The position numbers were made by a program, and so were the translations under genes. 64,000 nucleotides of DNA from Anaerolineae bacterium (GTDB taxonomy: Bacteria > Chloroflexota > Anaerolineae > Anaerolineales > UBA4823). The stretch spans positions 1 through 64,000 of the forward strand of contig QEXX01000048.1 in NCBI GenBank assembly GCA_003130835.1. Reading direction: 5' to 3'. Positions 25,296 to 33,033 of this stretch are shown here, piece by piece; position 1 is the first letter of the stretch, and every line of letters begins with the position of its first letter. The notes beneath the pieces were generated by a model. It was not told the DNA's origin. It did not search any database and was given only the letters and a program-made list of their open reading frames with translations.

Positions 25296-27221
25296 GTGAG
25301 AGTAGTTGGCACAGCCGGACATGTTGATCACGGAAAATCCAGCTTGGTCCAGGCTTTGAGCGGGATGAACCCCGATCGCCTGGCGGAAGAGCAAGCCCGC
25401 CAAATGACCATTGACTTGGGGTTTGCTTGGCTGACTTTACCCAATGGCGAAGAAATCGGGATTGTGGATGTGCCTGGTCATCGCGATTTTATCGAGAATA
25501 TGCTCGCTGGCGTGGGGGGGATTGATGCCGTTTTGCTGGTCATCGCTGCCGATGAAGGTGTCATGCCGCAAACCAAAGAACACTTGGCGATTATCGATTT
25601 GCTGCAGATTGAGCATGGCGTGGTTGCGTTAAATAAGGTGGATTTGGTGGATGATGAATGGGTGGATTTGGTCGAGAGCGAAGTGCGCGACTTGTTGCTG
25701 AAAACCCGGCTTGCTCAGGCGCCGCTTGTGCGGGTTTCGGCGAAAACCAAGCACGGTCTGGATGCCTTACTGTACTCGCTCCAAGATCAGCTTGCTCATC
25801 TGCCCCTGCGACTTAACCGTGGCAGGCCCCGCTTGCCGATCGATCGCGTCTTCACCCTGAGTGGCTTTGGGACGATTGTCACCGGCACACTGATTGACGG
25901 CGATTTGGAAGTCGGCAGGGAGTGTGAGATCTTACCCAAAGGAATCAAGACCCGCATTCGCAGCCTGCAAACCCATAAAAAGAAAGAAGAACTGGCTTTA
26001 GCGGGTAGCCGCACTGCTGCAAACTTAGCTGGGGTTTCTGTTGATCAGATTCGGCGGGGAGATGTTTTGGTGCAAAGCGGCTCGCTGAAGCCAACTCAGC
26101 GCGTGGATGTCCGCTTTCGGCTCTTGGCGGATGTCTCCGCTCCCTTGAAACATAACATGGAGGTCAAGTTTTTCCTTTATACTAGTGAAACGCTGGGTCG
26201 GGTGCGCGTGTTGGGTGCGGAAGCACTTGCAGCCGGGCAAGAAGGATGGCTGCAGATTGAACTTCAACAGCCGATTGTTGCCCTGCGCGGCGATCGTTTC
26301 ATTTTGCGTCGACCTTCACCGCCCGAAACGCTCGGTGGGGGGGAGATCCTGGATGCCTTCCCACAGCGGCGTTATAAACGCTTTGGCGAGGAATGGCGCG
26401 AACGGCTGCAAGCCTTGTCCAAGGGCGAACCCAAAGAGGTGATCCTAAGGCTTTTACAGCGCAACCAATGGATGACCGCCCAGCAAATCCTTCAACACAC
26501 CAACTTTTCCACCGAAGTGGTACAACAGGCGCTGCAGCAATTGTTGCAAGAAAACCAAGTGGTTGATCCCCAAGAGCGCTTTCTATCAGCGAGTAAAGAA
26601 AGCTGGGAAACCCCTTTGGTGGCGCGTTCCCAATGGGAAACCTGGCAGCACCAAGCGTTGAATCTCCTGAGTGAATACCATCGTGCTTACCCCTTACGGC
26701 GCGGCATGCCCCGTGAAGCGTTGAAGAACCGCCTCAAACTAACGATTCCTCTGTTCCAGGTCCTGGTTGATGAGCTGCTTCGGCAACAAGCCTTGCGCCA
26801 GGCACAAAACATACTGGCACGGGCGGACTTTAGCATCCAGCTCAAAGCGGCTCAGCGGGAACAAGCCGATGCGCTGTTGCGTCAAATGGCTGAGTCGCCG
26901 TATGCACCGCCCAGTGTCAAAGACTGTAAGCAAAAACTCGGTGAAGAGCTTTATCAAGCTATGTTAGAATTGGGCGAGTTAATTCAAGTCTCCGATGAGG
27001 TTGTTTTTCGCAGGCAAGATTACCTCACAGCCAAAGAAGCGGTACAGAGGTTAATTAACCAGCATGGGCAGGTCAGCGCGGCGCAGGTGCGCGATCACCT
27101 GCAGACCAGCCGCAAATACGCGCTGGCTTTACTGGAATACCTTGATCAGGTCGGATTCACCGAACGGCGGGGTGATGTGCGTATCTTGAAAGCTGATGTG
27201 CTGAACGGGAAGGAGAAGTGA
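25296..27221 (+). CDS. selB: Selenocysteine-specific elongation factor
   Basis: SelB delivers Sec-tRNA to UGA codons marked by a SECIS hairpin. This 641-residue protein begins with GTG after GAGGAGCTGCCG. GTPase motifs are GTAGHVDHGKSSL, DVPGHRDFI and NKVDLV. Beta-barrel domains II and III follow (GFGTIVTGTLIDG), and from about residue 370 there are four winged-helix repeats that bind SECIS. Length and order are those of complete bacterial SelB. selA, selC and selD were not seen in the window. Its stop overlaps the region just before the sortase-fusion start (ATG three bases later), so the two genes may be co-transcribed. Confidence 0.96.
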   Translation: MRVVGTAGHVDHGKSSLVQALSGMNPDRLAEEQARQMTIDLGFAWLTLPNGEEIGIVDVPGHRDFIENMLAGVGGIDAVLLVIAADEGVMPQTKEHLAIIDLLQIEHGVVALNKVDLVDDEWVDLVESEVRDLLLKTRLAQAPLVRVSAKTKHGLDALLYSLQDQLAHLPLRLNRGRPRLPIDRVFTLSGFGTIVTGTLIDGDLEVGRECEILPKGIKTRIRSLQTHKKKEELALAGSRTAANLAGVSVDQIRRGDVLVQSGSLKPTQRVDVRFRLLADVSAPLKHNMEVKFFLYTSETLGRVRVLGAEALAAGQEGWLQIELQQPIVALRGDRFILRRPSPPETLGGGEILDAFPQRRYKRFGEEWRERLQALSKGEPKEVILRLLQRNQWMTAQQILQHTNFSTEVVQQALQQLLQENQVVDPQERFLSASKESWETPLVARSQWETWQHQALNLLSEYHRAYPLRRGMPREALKNRLKLTIPLFQVLVDELLRQQALRQAQNILARADFSIQLKAAQREQADALLRQMAESPYAPPSVKDCKQKLGEELYQAMLELGELIQVSDEVVFRRQDYLTAKEAVQRLINQHGQVSAAQVRDHLQTSRKYALALLEYLDQVGFTERRGDVRILKADVLNGKEK

Positions 27222-27223
27222 GC

Positions 27224-30187
27224 ATGAGCGAGAAAGGTGATTCTGAGAGCCTGCATCCCCCTATGCGGTTTTTCCACCTTGCCTTGGCGCTGGCGTGCGC
27301 TTTTGGCATGCTGACGGCCGTGGTGGGAATGGTGCGCGCAACTGCGTTTGCGCAAGAAGCACAGGGGAGCAATGAGCTGAACGGCTCTCTCAACCTACCT
27401 CAAAACGGTGGCGTGGATTTGTCGATCACGAAAACACACGACACTCGTTTTTTTGTGGGAGAAATTGGAATATATACGATTTTCGTCAAGAATGTGGGGG
27501 GTTCGATTTCAACCCCCTTTACCGTCACCATTACCGATACCTTACCAACACCACTGGAGTATCATTCCTTCAAGGGAAATAACTGGAATTGCACAAACGA
27601 TAGTCGAAAAGTCAGGTGTCATTTTGTGCTTACTGACACCCTCAATACAAATATCTCTTTACCTCTTCTAAAAATCGCTGTAAAGCTCAAACCGGCGACT
27701 AGTCAGACGGTAAAGAATGTTGTTGAAATCAATGATACTGAAGGTCTAGATAACATATTCACTGATACAACGGATATCAGTGCCGATTTGTCGATTACGA
27801 AAAGTGTGTTACCAACCGTTATCACTCCGACCCGAGTGCTGACCTTTACCCTTCAAGTAAAAAACAATGGACCAAACGATACGACGAATGTCAAAGTTAC
27901 CGATACTCTGCCCAGTGTATTGACTTTCAAGGGCGCCAAACCGAGCGGTCAATATAACCCTACAAATGGGTCATGGTTAATTGGAAATCTGGCAAAAGAC
28001 GAGACGAAAACTTTAGTGATCACTGCCACAGTGAAAGATGGCACTTGCGGACAAGCATACACAAATGTCACTCAGGGATTGACCTCGGATCTGCTTGATC
28101 CAGTACCCAATGATAATCTTGCCACAGCGTCTTTTACAGTCGCCAATACCTGTATTACCGGAATAGTCGTCCGCTCTGACAACAACAACCCCATTCAATC
28201 CGCCAAGGTGCAAATTAAGGATAGTAATAACCATGTTTACACATACACTACTGGATCGGATGGTATTTTTACCTTTACGAATTTGTCAGCATATCCTTTG
28301 GTTCCTGGAAATGCTATCTTTTCGGCATCTGCAGTAGGCTTTCGATCGAAAACTACGCCTTCCATCTTTCTTCAACCGAACATAAAAAACGGACCGGTTG
28401 AAATCAAACTTGATCCAATCGCTCAGCTTGATCTACGAAAATCCGATGGCACCCTGTATATTGTTCCTGGTGAGACGATTACCTACACAATCCCAATCAC
28501 GAATTTGGGGGTGCTGAATGCCAGCAATTTTGTCATTAGTGATGTGCTCGATAGTCAGTTGACCTTCATTACCTATACCCTTAAGGACAAAAATGGGAAA
28601 ATCCCTCATACCCCTCCAAACCCGGTGAATCGAGTTTATACCTGGACTCTTTCTTCGGGTTACCTCCTGACACCAACTGAAAAAATGACTCTAGCGATTC
28701 GAGTCAAATTGGCTGACTCCCTCGCTAGTGGTACAAATCAAATCGATAACAAAATTTCTCTGCGCTATAACGAAGATAACTCAACGCCTGTCAACAAAAC
28801 AGCTACCGATGTTTCATACACTCCGAATTTTGAGATTCTCCAATATAGCGTTAACCCAACTGAAGCGAAGGTCAACGAAAGGCTAACCTTCAGCTTTCGC
28901 GTCTATAATCGTCAACCACAAGTCCAAGCAACCAACGTAGTTTTCACGAATACCTTTCCAAGCTATTTGAGCTTTTATTCCAGCACTCCATCTGGAAGCT
29001 ATAACAGCAGCAGCCGTGTTTTTTCGGTTGATTTGGGGACGATTGCACCTAATACCTACAAAGATGTCACCATTATTATGACGGTGAATAATGCAGCTTC
29101 TTCTACCCAAACGCTCAACAATACGGCAACAGCCCGGTTTGAACACGGTGGCAAGAAACAATGGCGGAGTTCGAATACGGTGCAATATCGCATTTTAGCT
29201 TCCTCAACCTTGCCGGGCACTGGCTTGGCGCCTCCGGCAGGTGTTTCAGTCAAGCGCTCGTTATTTTCTTCTCCCTCGCAGCGCTGGTCTAGGGGGGAGG
29301 GGATGATTGTTCAAAGCGTATTCGATTTGCCGCTCGCTTTTTGGGCAGCTCTGGGGATTGGTATTTTGTTGGTCGGTGGCGGGCTGTTGGCAATTGCGTA
29401 TAGCCTAACAAACAAGGGCTCAGAGTGGGCGGGCTGGGCGCGTCAGATGGGCTGGATCGTGAGCTTAGCTAGCTTGTTCTTTTTCGCTGCCGCATGGTGG
29501 CTGCAATCTACTATTAAACCGCCTCAAACGGTTGCAAGCGTTCCGACTGTTACTCCATCAGCGCATCCTCAGCCCACCCAAATTGCTTTTCCGCCACCGG
29601 AGTGGTGGGAAGCCCAGCCTGACAAACTGCCGGAATATCCGGTGCCGACTCCAACCTTAACTGCCGATCAAACTGCGGGTGAGGTGGACGATACCCCACC
29701 AACGCGCTTGCTCATCCCCAAATTGGGTGTGGACGCGATCGTCAAATATGTTCCCTTTGATGGCTTTAGTTGGCTGATCGCCGGCTTGCAAAACGAGATT
29801 GCTTGGATGGGCAGCACCTCCTGGCCGGGTTTGGGAGGCAACACCGCTTTAGCCGGGCACGTCACGTTGCGCAATGGCGCCGATGGTCCTTTCCGCTATT
29901 TGGAAACCTTGCGCCAAGGGGATATCGTGCAACTATACACTGAAAAGGGTGTCTATTTTTACCGCGTGCAAGAAAGCCTAGTTGTCAAAGACGATGACTT
30001 ATCGGTGGTTCAGCCCACGCAAGAAGCGATGTTAACCTTGATTACCTGCACCGGTTGGAATAGCGATCTGGGGCATTATCTTGAACGATTGGTTGTGCGG
30101 GCGACTTTGGAGAGCACTCAGCCCTTGAGCGGCAGGGAGCCAATTTGGCATCCCGTTTGGGGATTTTTGCCCTTGGGCGGCGATTAG
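27224..30187 (+). CDS. DUF11-repeat surface protein with LPGTG motif fused to a sortase domain
   Basis: A 987-residue exported protein. ATG 27224, 8 bases after AAGGAG, is chosen over the overlapping GTG 27218. Residues 1-45 form a signal peptide. Four DUF11-like beta modules (about 65-165, 190-300, 400-520, 540-650) carry DLSITK and FTNTFP-type strands, and a carboxypeptidase-regulatory-like module (about 312-395) is inserted between the second and third. Then come LPGTG (663-667), two membrane helices (about 705-735 and 750-770), a Pro/Thr stalk, and a sortase catalytic domain (about 835-975) with His879 in LAGHVT, Cys942 in TLITCTGWN and Arg955 in LERLVVRA. It may be self-anchoring or may process neighbouring surface proteins. 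The fusion of repeats, motif and enzyme is unusual. Confidence 0.9.
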   Translation: MSEKGDSESLHPPMRFFHLALALACAFGMLTAVVGMVRATAFAQEAQGSNELNGSLNLPQNGGVDLSITKTHDTRFFVGEIGIYTIFVKNVGGSISTPFTVTITDTLPTPLEYHSFKGNNWNCTNDSRKVRCHFVLTDTLNTNISLPLLKIAVKLKPATSQTVKNVVEINDTEGLDNIFTDTTDISADLSITKSVLPTVITPTRVLTFTLQVKNNGPNDTTNVKVTDTLPSVLTFKGAKPSGQYNPTNGSWLIGNLAKDETKTLVITATVKDGTCGQAYTNVTQGLTSDLLDPVPNDNLATASFTVANTCITGIVVRSDNNNPIQSAKVQIKDSNNHVYTYTTGSDGIFTFTNLSAYPLVPGNAIFSASAVGFRSKTTPSIFLQPNIKNGPVEIKLDPIAQLDLRKSDGTLYIVPGETITYTIPITNLGVLNASNFVISDVLDSQLTFITYTLKDKNGKIPHTPPNPVNRVYTWTLSSGYLLTPTEKMTLAIRVKLADSLASGTNQIDNKISLRYNEDNSTPVNKTATDVSYTPNFEILQYSVNPTEAKVNERLTFSFRVYNRQPQVQATNVVFTNTFPSYLSFYSSTPSGSYNSSSRVFSVDLGTIAPNTYKDVTIIMTVNNAASSTQTLNNTATARFEHGGKKQWRSSNTVQYRILASSTLPGTGLAPPAGVSVKRSLFSSPSQRWSRGEGMIVQSVFDLPLAFWAALGIGILLVGGGLLAIAYSLTNKGSEWAGWARQMGWIVSLASLFFFAAAWWLQSTIKPPQTVASVPTVTPSAHPQPTQIAFPPPEWWEAQPDKLPEYPVPTPTLTADQTAGEVDDTPPTRLLIPKLGVDAIVKYVPFDGFSWLIAGLQNEIAWMGSTSWPGLGGNTALAGHVTLRNGADGPFRYLETLRQGDIVQLYTEKGVYFYRVQESLVVKDDDLSVVQPTQEAMLTLITCTGWNSDLGHYLERLVVRATLESTQPLSGREPIWHPVWGFLPLGGD

Positions 30188-30589
30188 GGCTATCCACATT
30201 TTCAGAGTTCTTGATCGCAAACCGAGCCAGCTGAGAGTCGTGCAGGTGCCGTGACAAGCACCTGCACGCGCTTGAGAGGCTTGTGGCTGCTTGCGGGTTT
30301 AGGCAGACAGGAAGGTCAAATTTCTGAGATAGCAGCGGCGTGTTATGCGCAGTTCAATTCCATTCGCCCGCTGGGAGCAGGGCTGGGACTGAGGGTGGCA
30401 AAAGGCGAGGGTGGACTGGAGCACACCCCGCGATTCTCATCGGGATCAAGGGGTAAGTTTTGATATGGACTGTAACAATTTATGGTATTTATTCGTTTTA
30501 ATAACGAAGGACATCCGTAACTTTATCTGTAGGATGCAAAGTTTGCCGACCTTTTGTTTTTCCATTGAGGCTTTAGGAAGTTTTGTGGT
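30188..30589. other. 402-bp intergenic region, only a hairpin repeat recognised
   Basis: No convincing gene lies between the sortase fusion and the response regulator. The 70- and 60-codon ORFs here lack good ribosome sites and family resemblance. The 5' part carries the palindrome at 30239-30268. The 3' part (30470-30560) is AT-rich and probably holds the promoter of the response-regulator gene, though no clear -10/-35 pair stood out. Confidence 0.6.
30239..30268. repeat. Palindrome with 11-bp arms (CGTGCAGGTGC)
   Basis: CGTGCAGGTGC and its exact complement GCACCTGCACG are separated by 8 bases. There is no T tract, so it is not a standard terminator. It looks like one copy of a dispersed small palindromic repeat, unrelated in sequence to those at 1-413 and 18285. 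Confidence 0.85.
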
Positions 30590-31312
30590 ATGAAAACCGT
30601 GCAGGAAGGACAACCCTATCGCATTCTGTATGGAGATGATGACCCGGATATGCAGACCTTGGTCAGGCTGATTCTACAGCGCGCGGGTATGCAGGTTGAC
30701 AGTGCCAGCAATGGGCAGGAGGCGTTAGACCTTTGGCGGCGTACTCATTTTGATGGAGTTGTCCTAGATGTGATGATGCCGGTGATCGATGGCTTGGAAA
30801 TTTGTCGGCGCATCCGGCGCCTTTCGCAAGTGCCCATCATTTTGCTGACAGCGCGCGGACAAGAGGACGAAGTCGTGCGTGGCTTGGAAGCTGGTGCTGA
30901 TGACTACGTTGTCAAACCCATTCGCCAGAAGGAGTTTTTAGCGCGCTTAAATGTCGCCCTCAAACGCGGCGAACGGATGCATGCCCAAGAGGAGCAGTCG
31001 ATTCATTATCAAGATTTGGTGATTCATCTCCAACGTCGCTCGGTGACTTATCGCGGCCGCCCAATTCACTTAACGCCCTTGGAATTCCAACTCTTGGTGT
31101 ATTTGGCGCGTAAACCCGGCGCGATTATCCCAAAACGCGAATTGTTTGACAGCGTTTGGGGCTATAGTAGCGGCATGGACTCCGATTATGTGGATCTCAA
31201 CATCGTGGAATCGGCTATTCGCCGCCTGCGCCGTAAACTTGGAGAGGATGCCGAGCGGCCTGATCTTATTGTAACTGTACGAGGGCTGGGGTATCAATTC
31301 GGGCATGTGTAA
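30590..31312 (+). CDS. OmpR/PhoB-family response regulator
   Basis: A 240-residue two-component regulator. The receiver domain (about 10-125) has the acidic pocket GDDDPDMQ, the phospho-acceptor Asp in VVLDVMMP, the Thr in ILLTARG and the Lys in DYVVKPI. The C-terminal winged helix (about 140-238) includes LTPLEFQLLVYLARKPG and the wing VRGLGYQFG. No histidine kinase is adjacent, so it is an orphan locally; the kinase at 61476 is far away. Just downstream of its stop is an 11-bp direct repeat, CTGTCAGCAAA, of the kind bound by PhoB-class regulators, so it may control the riboswitch-bearing transcript that follows. Confidence 0.95.
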   Translation: MKTVQEGQPYRILYGDDDPDMQTLVRLILQRAGMQVDSASNGQEALDLWRRTHFDGVVLDVMMPVIDGLEICRRIRRLSQVPIILLTARGQEDEVVRGLEAGADDYVVKPIRQKEFLARLNVALKRGERMHAQEEQSIHYQDLVIHLQRRSVTYRGRPIHLTPLEFQLLVYLARKPGAIIPKRELFDSVWGYSSGMDSDYVDLNIVESAIRRLRRKLGEDAERPDLIVTVRGLGYQFGHV

Positions 31313-31334
31313 ATGGGAGAAGATTAGTCCTAAA

Positions 31335-31356
31335 CTGTCAGCAAACTGTCAGCAAA
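31335..31356 (+). promoter_or_regulatory. Pho-box-like direct repeat (CTGTCAGCAAA x2)
   Basis: Two exact 11-bp copies of CTGTCAGCAAA start at 31335 and 31346. The same CTGTCA half-site with an 11-bp step defines the PhoB box of enterobacteria. A TAAAAT at 31375-31380 could be the -10, giving a start near 31387, just before the riboswitch. The gap between box and -10 is longer than in E. coli phoA, so direct activation is not certain. Confidence 0.65.
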
Positions 31357-31393
31357 AAATCTTGAAATCCATTCTAAAATAGACTTAGCAAAA

Positions 31394-31410
31394 CGTTCGT
31401 CAGTCGAACG
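31394..31410. repeat. Short hairpin before the riboswitch
   Basis: CGTTCG and CGAACG form a perfect 6-bp stem with a 5-base loop. It would be at the very 5' end of the transcript and may stabilise it, or be part of an operator. Confidence 0.5.
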
Positions 31411-31414
31411 GAAG

Positions 31415-31492
31415 ATACAGAAAAAGGCAAACCCATCGTGAGGTGGGGGCGCAAAGCTGTGAATCTGCTTACGCAGATTGTCTGGCTGCCTG
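31415..31492 (+). ncRNA. Cyclic di-GMP-I riboswitch (GEMM)
   Basis: The conserved GEMM-I elements occur in order: AAAAAGGCAAACC, a P2 stem capped by a GTGA (GNRA) tetraloop (CATCGTGAGGTGG), GGGCGCAAAGC, a P3 hairpin (AATCTGC-TTAC-GCAGATT), and the closing GGCTGCC. AGGCA (31425-31429) can pair with TGCCT (31487-31491) to form P1. It precedes the GEVED surface protein by 75 bases. The closing strand is shared with the terminator, so c-di-GMP binding should prevent termination and turn expression on; this direction is inferred from the overlap. Confidence 0.92.
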
Positions 31493-31517
31493 TGGAAATT
31501 CCATTGGCAGCTTTTTT
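31485..31517 (+). terminator. Riboswitch expression-platform terminator
   Basis: GCTGCC...GGCAGC with an inner TGGAA/TTCCA stem and a run of six T residues. Its left arm overlaps the 3' strand of riboswitch P1, so the two structures exclude one another. Confidence 0.88.
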
Positions 31518-31566
31518 ATTCTAAATTGTTGCCATCATTCAACAGATCGAAAAAAGGAGGTGGTTT

Positions 31567-32724
31567 ATGAAACCAGGCAAAATTTTACTAGCAATCGGCG
31601 TTGGGATGACCTTGACCATGGCACTACTATTTGTGCTACCTGGCTTGGCAGCTTCAGTCGTCCCAGAACTTGTTGATGGAAACCCTAAGTGTGTAGACTA
31701 TAATTTGGTAGGCTATAAACCAAACGAGACGCTAACCGGTACATATACTTACAATATCAATGGGATGGGGGTATTGACGATGACCATAAAGAATGGCCCA
31801 TTGGTGGATTGGAGTTCAACGTTTTGGATCGATAAGGTCATTGTCAAAGGTGGTCCCAATGCGAATGTCTATAGCTACTCCCCTGCGTCCAAGGGTGATA
31901 CAGATTTGACTACCCCTACAAATCCGAAAAATAGCACACCTTATGGATTGAGCCATGTGGAGTTTTGCTACAGCGATCAACAAGCCGTCCAGGCAGATTT
32001 TGGTGACTTACCAACAGCTTATGGCTTGACTCAATTAGGCGAAAATGGTGCAAGGCATATCCCTGTCAATAACGATGTTATACTTGGCTCTCTTCGAGAT
32101 TTAGAGTTAAATGGAAGCCCTGATGACAGCGCTTTAGGTGATGACAATGATGATTCCTCTAACGACGAAGATGGTGTAATCCGAGGACCTTCTTGGGGCG
32201 GCGGCCAGGGTGTCATTTCAGTCAGCGTATCGGGTCCTTCCTGCCTAATGGGCTGGGTGGACTGGGCCAAAGTCGATGAGAGCAATACTTTTGTTGATGT
32301 TGGCCACGACTTTAAGTTCTCGGAAAATTTCTCGATTGGCAGCATCGTATATACTGAGAAAGTGATCGATAATCTTTACCTACCTGGAGCTGGTATCTAT
32401 CAATTTACCTTTCCTCTTCCAAGTGATTTCAAGAATGCAATTGTCTATGCCCGCTTCCGTCTCTCACCGGCGACTTTCTCGATTCCGGCAGGCACGCTGG
32501 CTTCAGAGGATGAATATGTGCAATGCGACCAAACAGCAGCTGGGTTGAGTGGATTGGTTATGGGGGGTGAGGTAGAAGATTACTACTGGCGTTTTGGGCC
32601 AACAGCCGTGAATCTCAAAAGGATCAGTGCTGTGCCGCAACAATCGGCTGCTGGCTTTGGCTTGCTGGTGGTGGGCTTGGTAGCCAGCCTAACCGCCGTA
32701 TGGTTTGGACGCCGCCGACAATAG
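31567..32724 (+). CDS. GEVED-type surface protein under riboswitch control
   Basis: A 385-residue exported protein with a signal peptide (residues 1-30). From about residue 138 it shows the conserved block ADFGDLPTAYG ... GARHIP ... GDDNDDSSNDEDGV, typical of large bacterial surface proteins, and near residue 335 GGEVEDYYWRF, the GEVED motif. The Asp-rich stretch probably binds calcium. The C-terminus is a hydrophobic helix ending in GRRRQ, a membrane anchor or sorting tail without LPxTG. AAAGGAGGTGGTTT precedes ATG. Expression should follow c-di-GMP level, suggesting a role in attachment or matrix formation. Function is inferred from this context only. Confidence 0.88.
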   Translation: MKPGKILLAIGVGMTLTMALLFVLPGLAASVVPELVDGNPKCVDYNLVGYKPNETLTGTYTYNINGMGVLTMTIKNGPLVDWSSTFWIDKVIVKGGPNANVYSYSPASKGDTDLTTPTNPKNSTPYGLSHVEFCYSDQQAVQADFGDLPTAYGLTQLGENGARHIPVNNDVILGSLRDLELNGSPDDSALGDDNDDSSNDEDGVIRGPSWGGGQGVISVSVSGPSCLMGWVDWAKVDESNTFVDVGHDFKFSENFSIGSIVYTEKVIDNLYLPGAGIYQFTFPLPSDFKNAIVYARFRLSPATFSIPAGTLASEDEYVQCDQTAAGLSGLVMGGEVEDYYWRFGPTAVNLKRISAVPQQSAAGFGLLVVGLVASLTAVWFGRRRQ

Positions 32725-32748
32725 ATTAGGGACAGAGAGGAGTCAACC

Positions 32749-32865
32749 ATGAACGAAAATGAACTGAAAACGTATCTTGCTCCTGCGATCGTTTTGGAGA
32801 TGGAATTAGAAACCCGCGCCGGATCGTCATTGGGGGAAGTTATTGACGAATACTTTGAAGAGTAA
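32749..32865 (+). CDS. 38-residue peptide, possible RiPP-like precursor or small surface-associated peptide
   Basis: Too short for the ORF track. ATG is preceded by GAGAGGAGTCAACC, a good ribosome site, and the frame ends in TAA just before a terminator. The peptide starts MNENELKTYLAPAIVLEME, continues LETRAGSSLGEV, and ends in an acidic EYFEE tail. The layout, a leader with YxxPxIxxE-like spacing followed by a Gly/Ser step and a short tail, recalls ribosomally made peptide precursors, but no maturation enzyme or peptidase gene is nearby. It lies 24 bases after the GEVED gene, so it is under the same riboswitch. Confidence 0.7.
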   Translation: MNENELKTYLAPAIVLEMELETRAGSSLGEVIDEYFEE

Positions 32866-32893
32866 GCTGAGCTAGGTTCTGTTGAATCGCTAA

Positions 32894-32937
32894 ACACACT
32901 CCCACGGTGAAAATTGCTGTGGGGGTGTGTTGTTTTT
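32894..32937 (+). terminator. Intrinsic terminator after the peptide gene
   Basis: ACACACTCCCAC pairs with GTGGGGGTGTGT (one G-T pair) and is followed by TGTTTTT. It ends the riboswitch transcript. Confidence 0.9.
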
Positions 32938-33033
32938 GGATTTGGCTGATGAAAATGGATGGATGGGATTCCGGATTAGCGGTTCTTCTTAGGGCGGATT
33001 AGGCAGGAAAAAATCCGGTGTCAAGATCAAGGC

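Noticed and set aside
30251-30593. ORFs of 70 and 60 codons in the 30188-30589 gap
   Set aside because: No ribosome site, no family resemblance, odd composition; one overlaps the palindrome.
32749-32865. Calling the small peptide a RiPP gene cluster
   Set aside because: No lanthipeptide, radical-SAM, lasso or YcaO-type enzyme gene is in the window, so only a precursor-like appearance can be stated.
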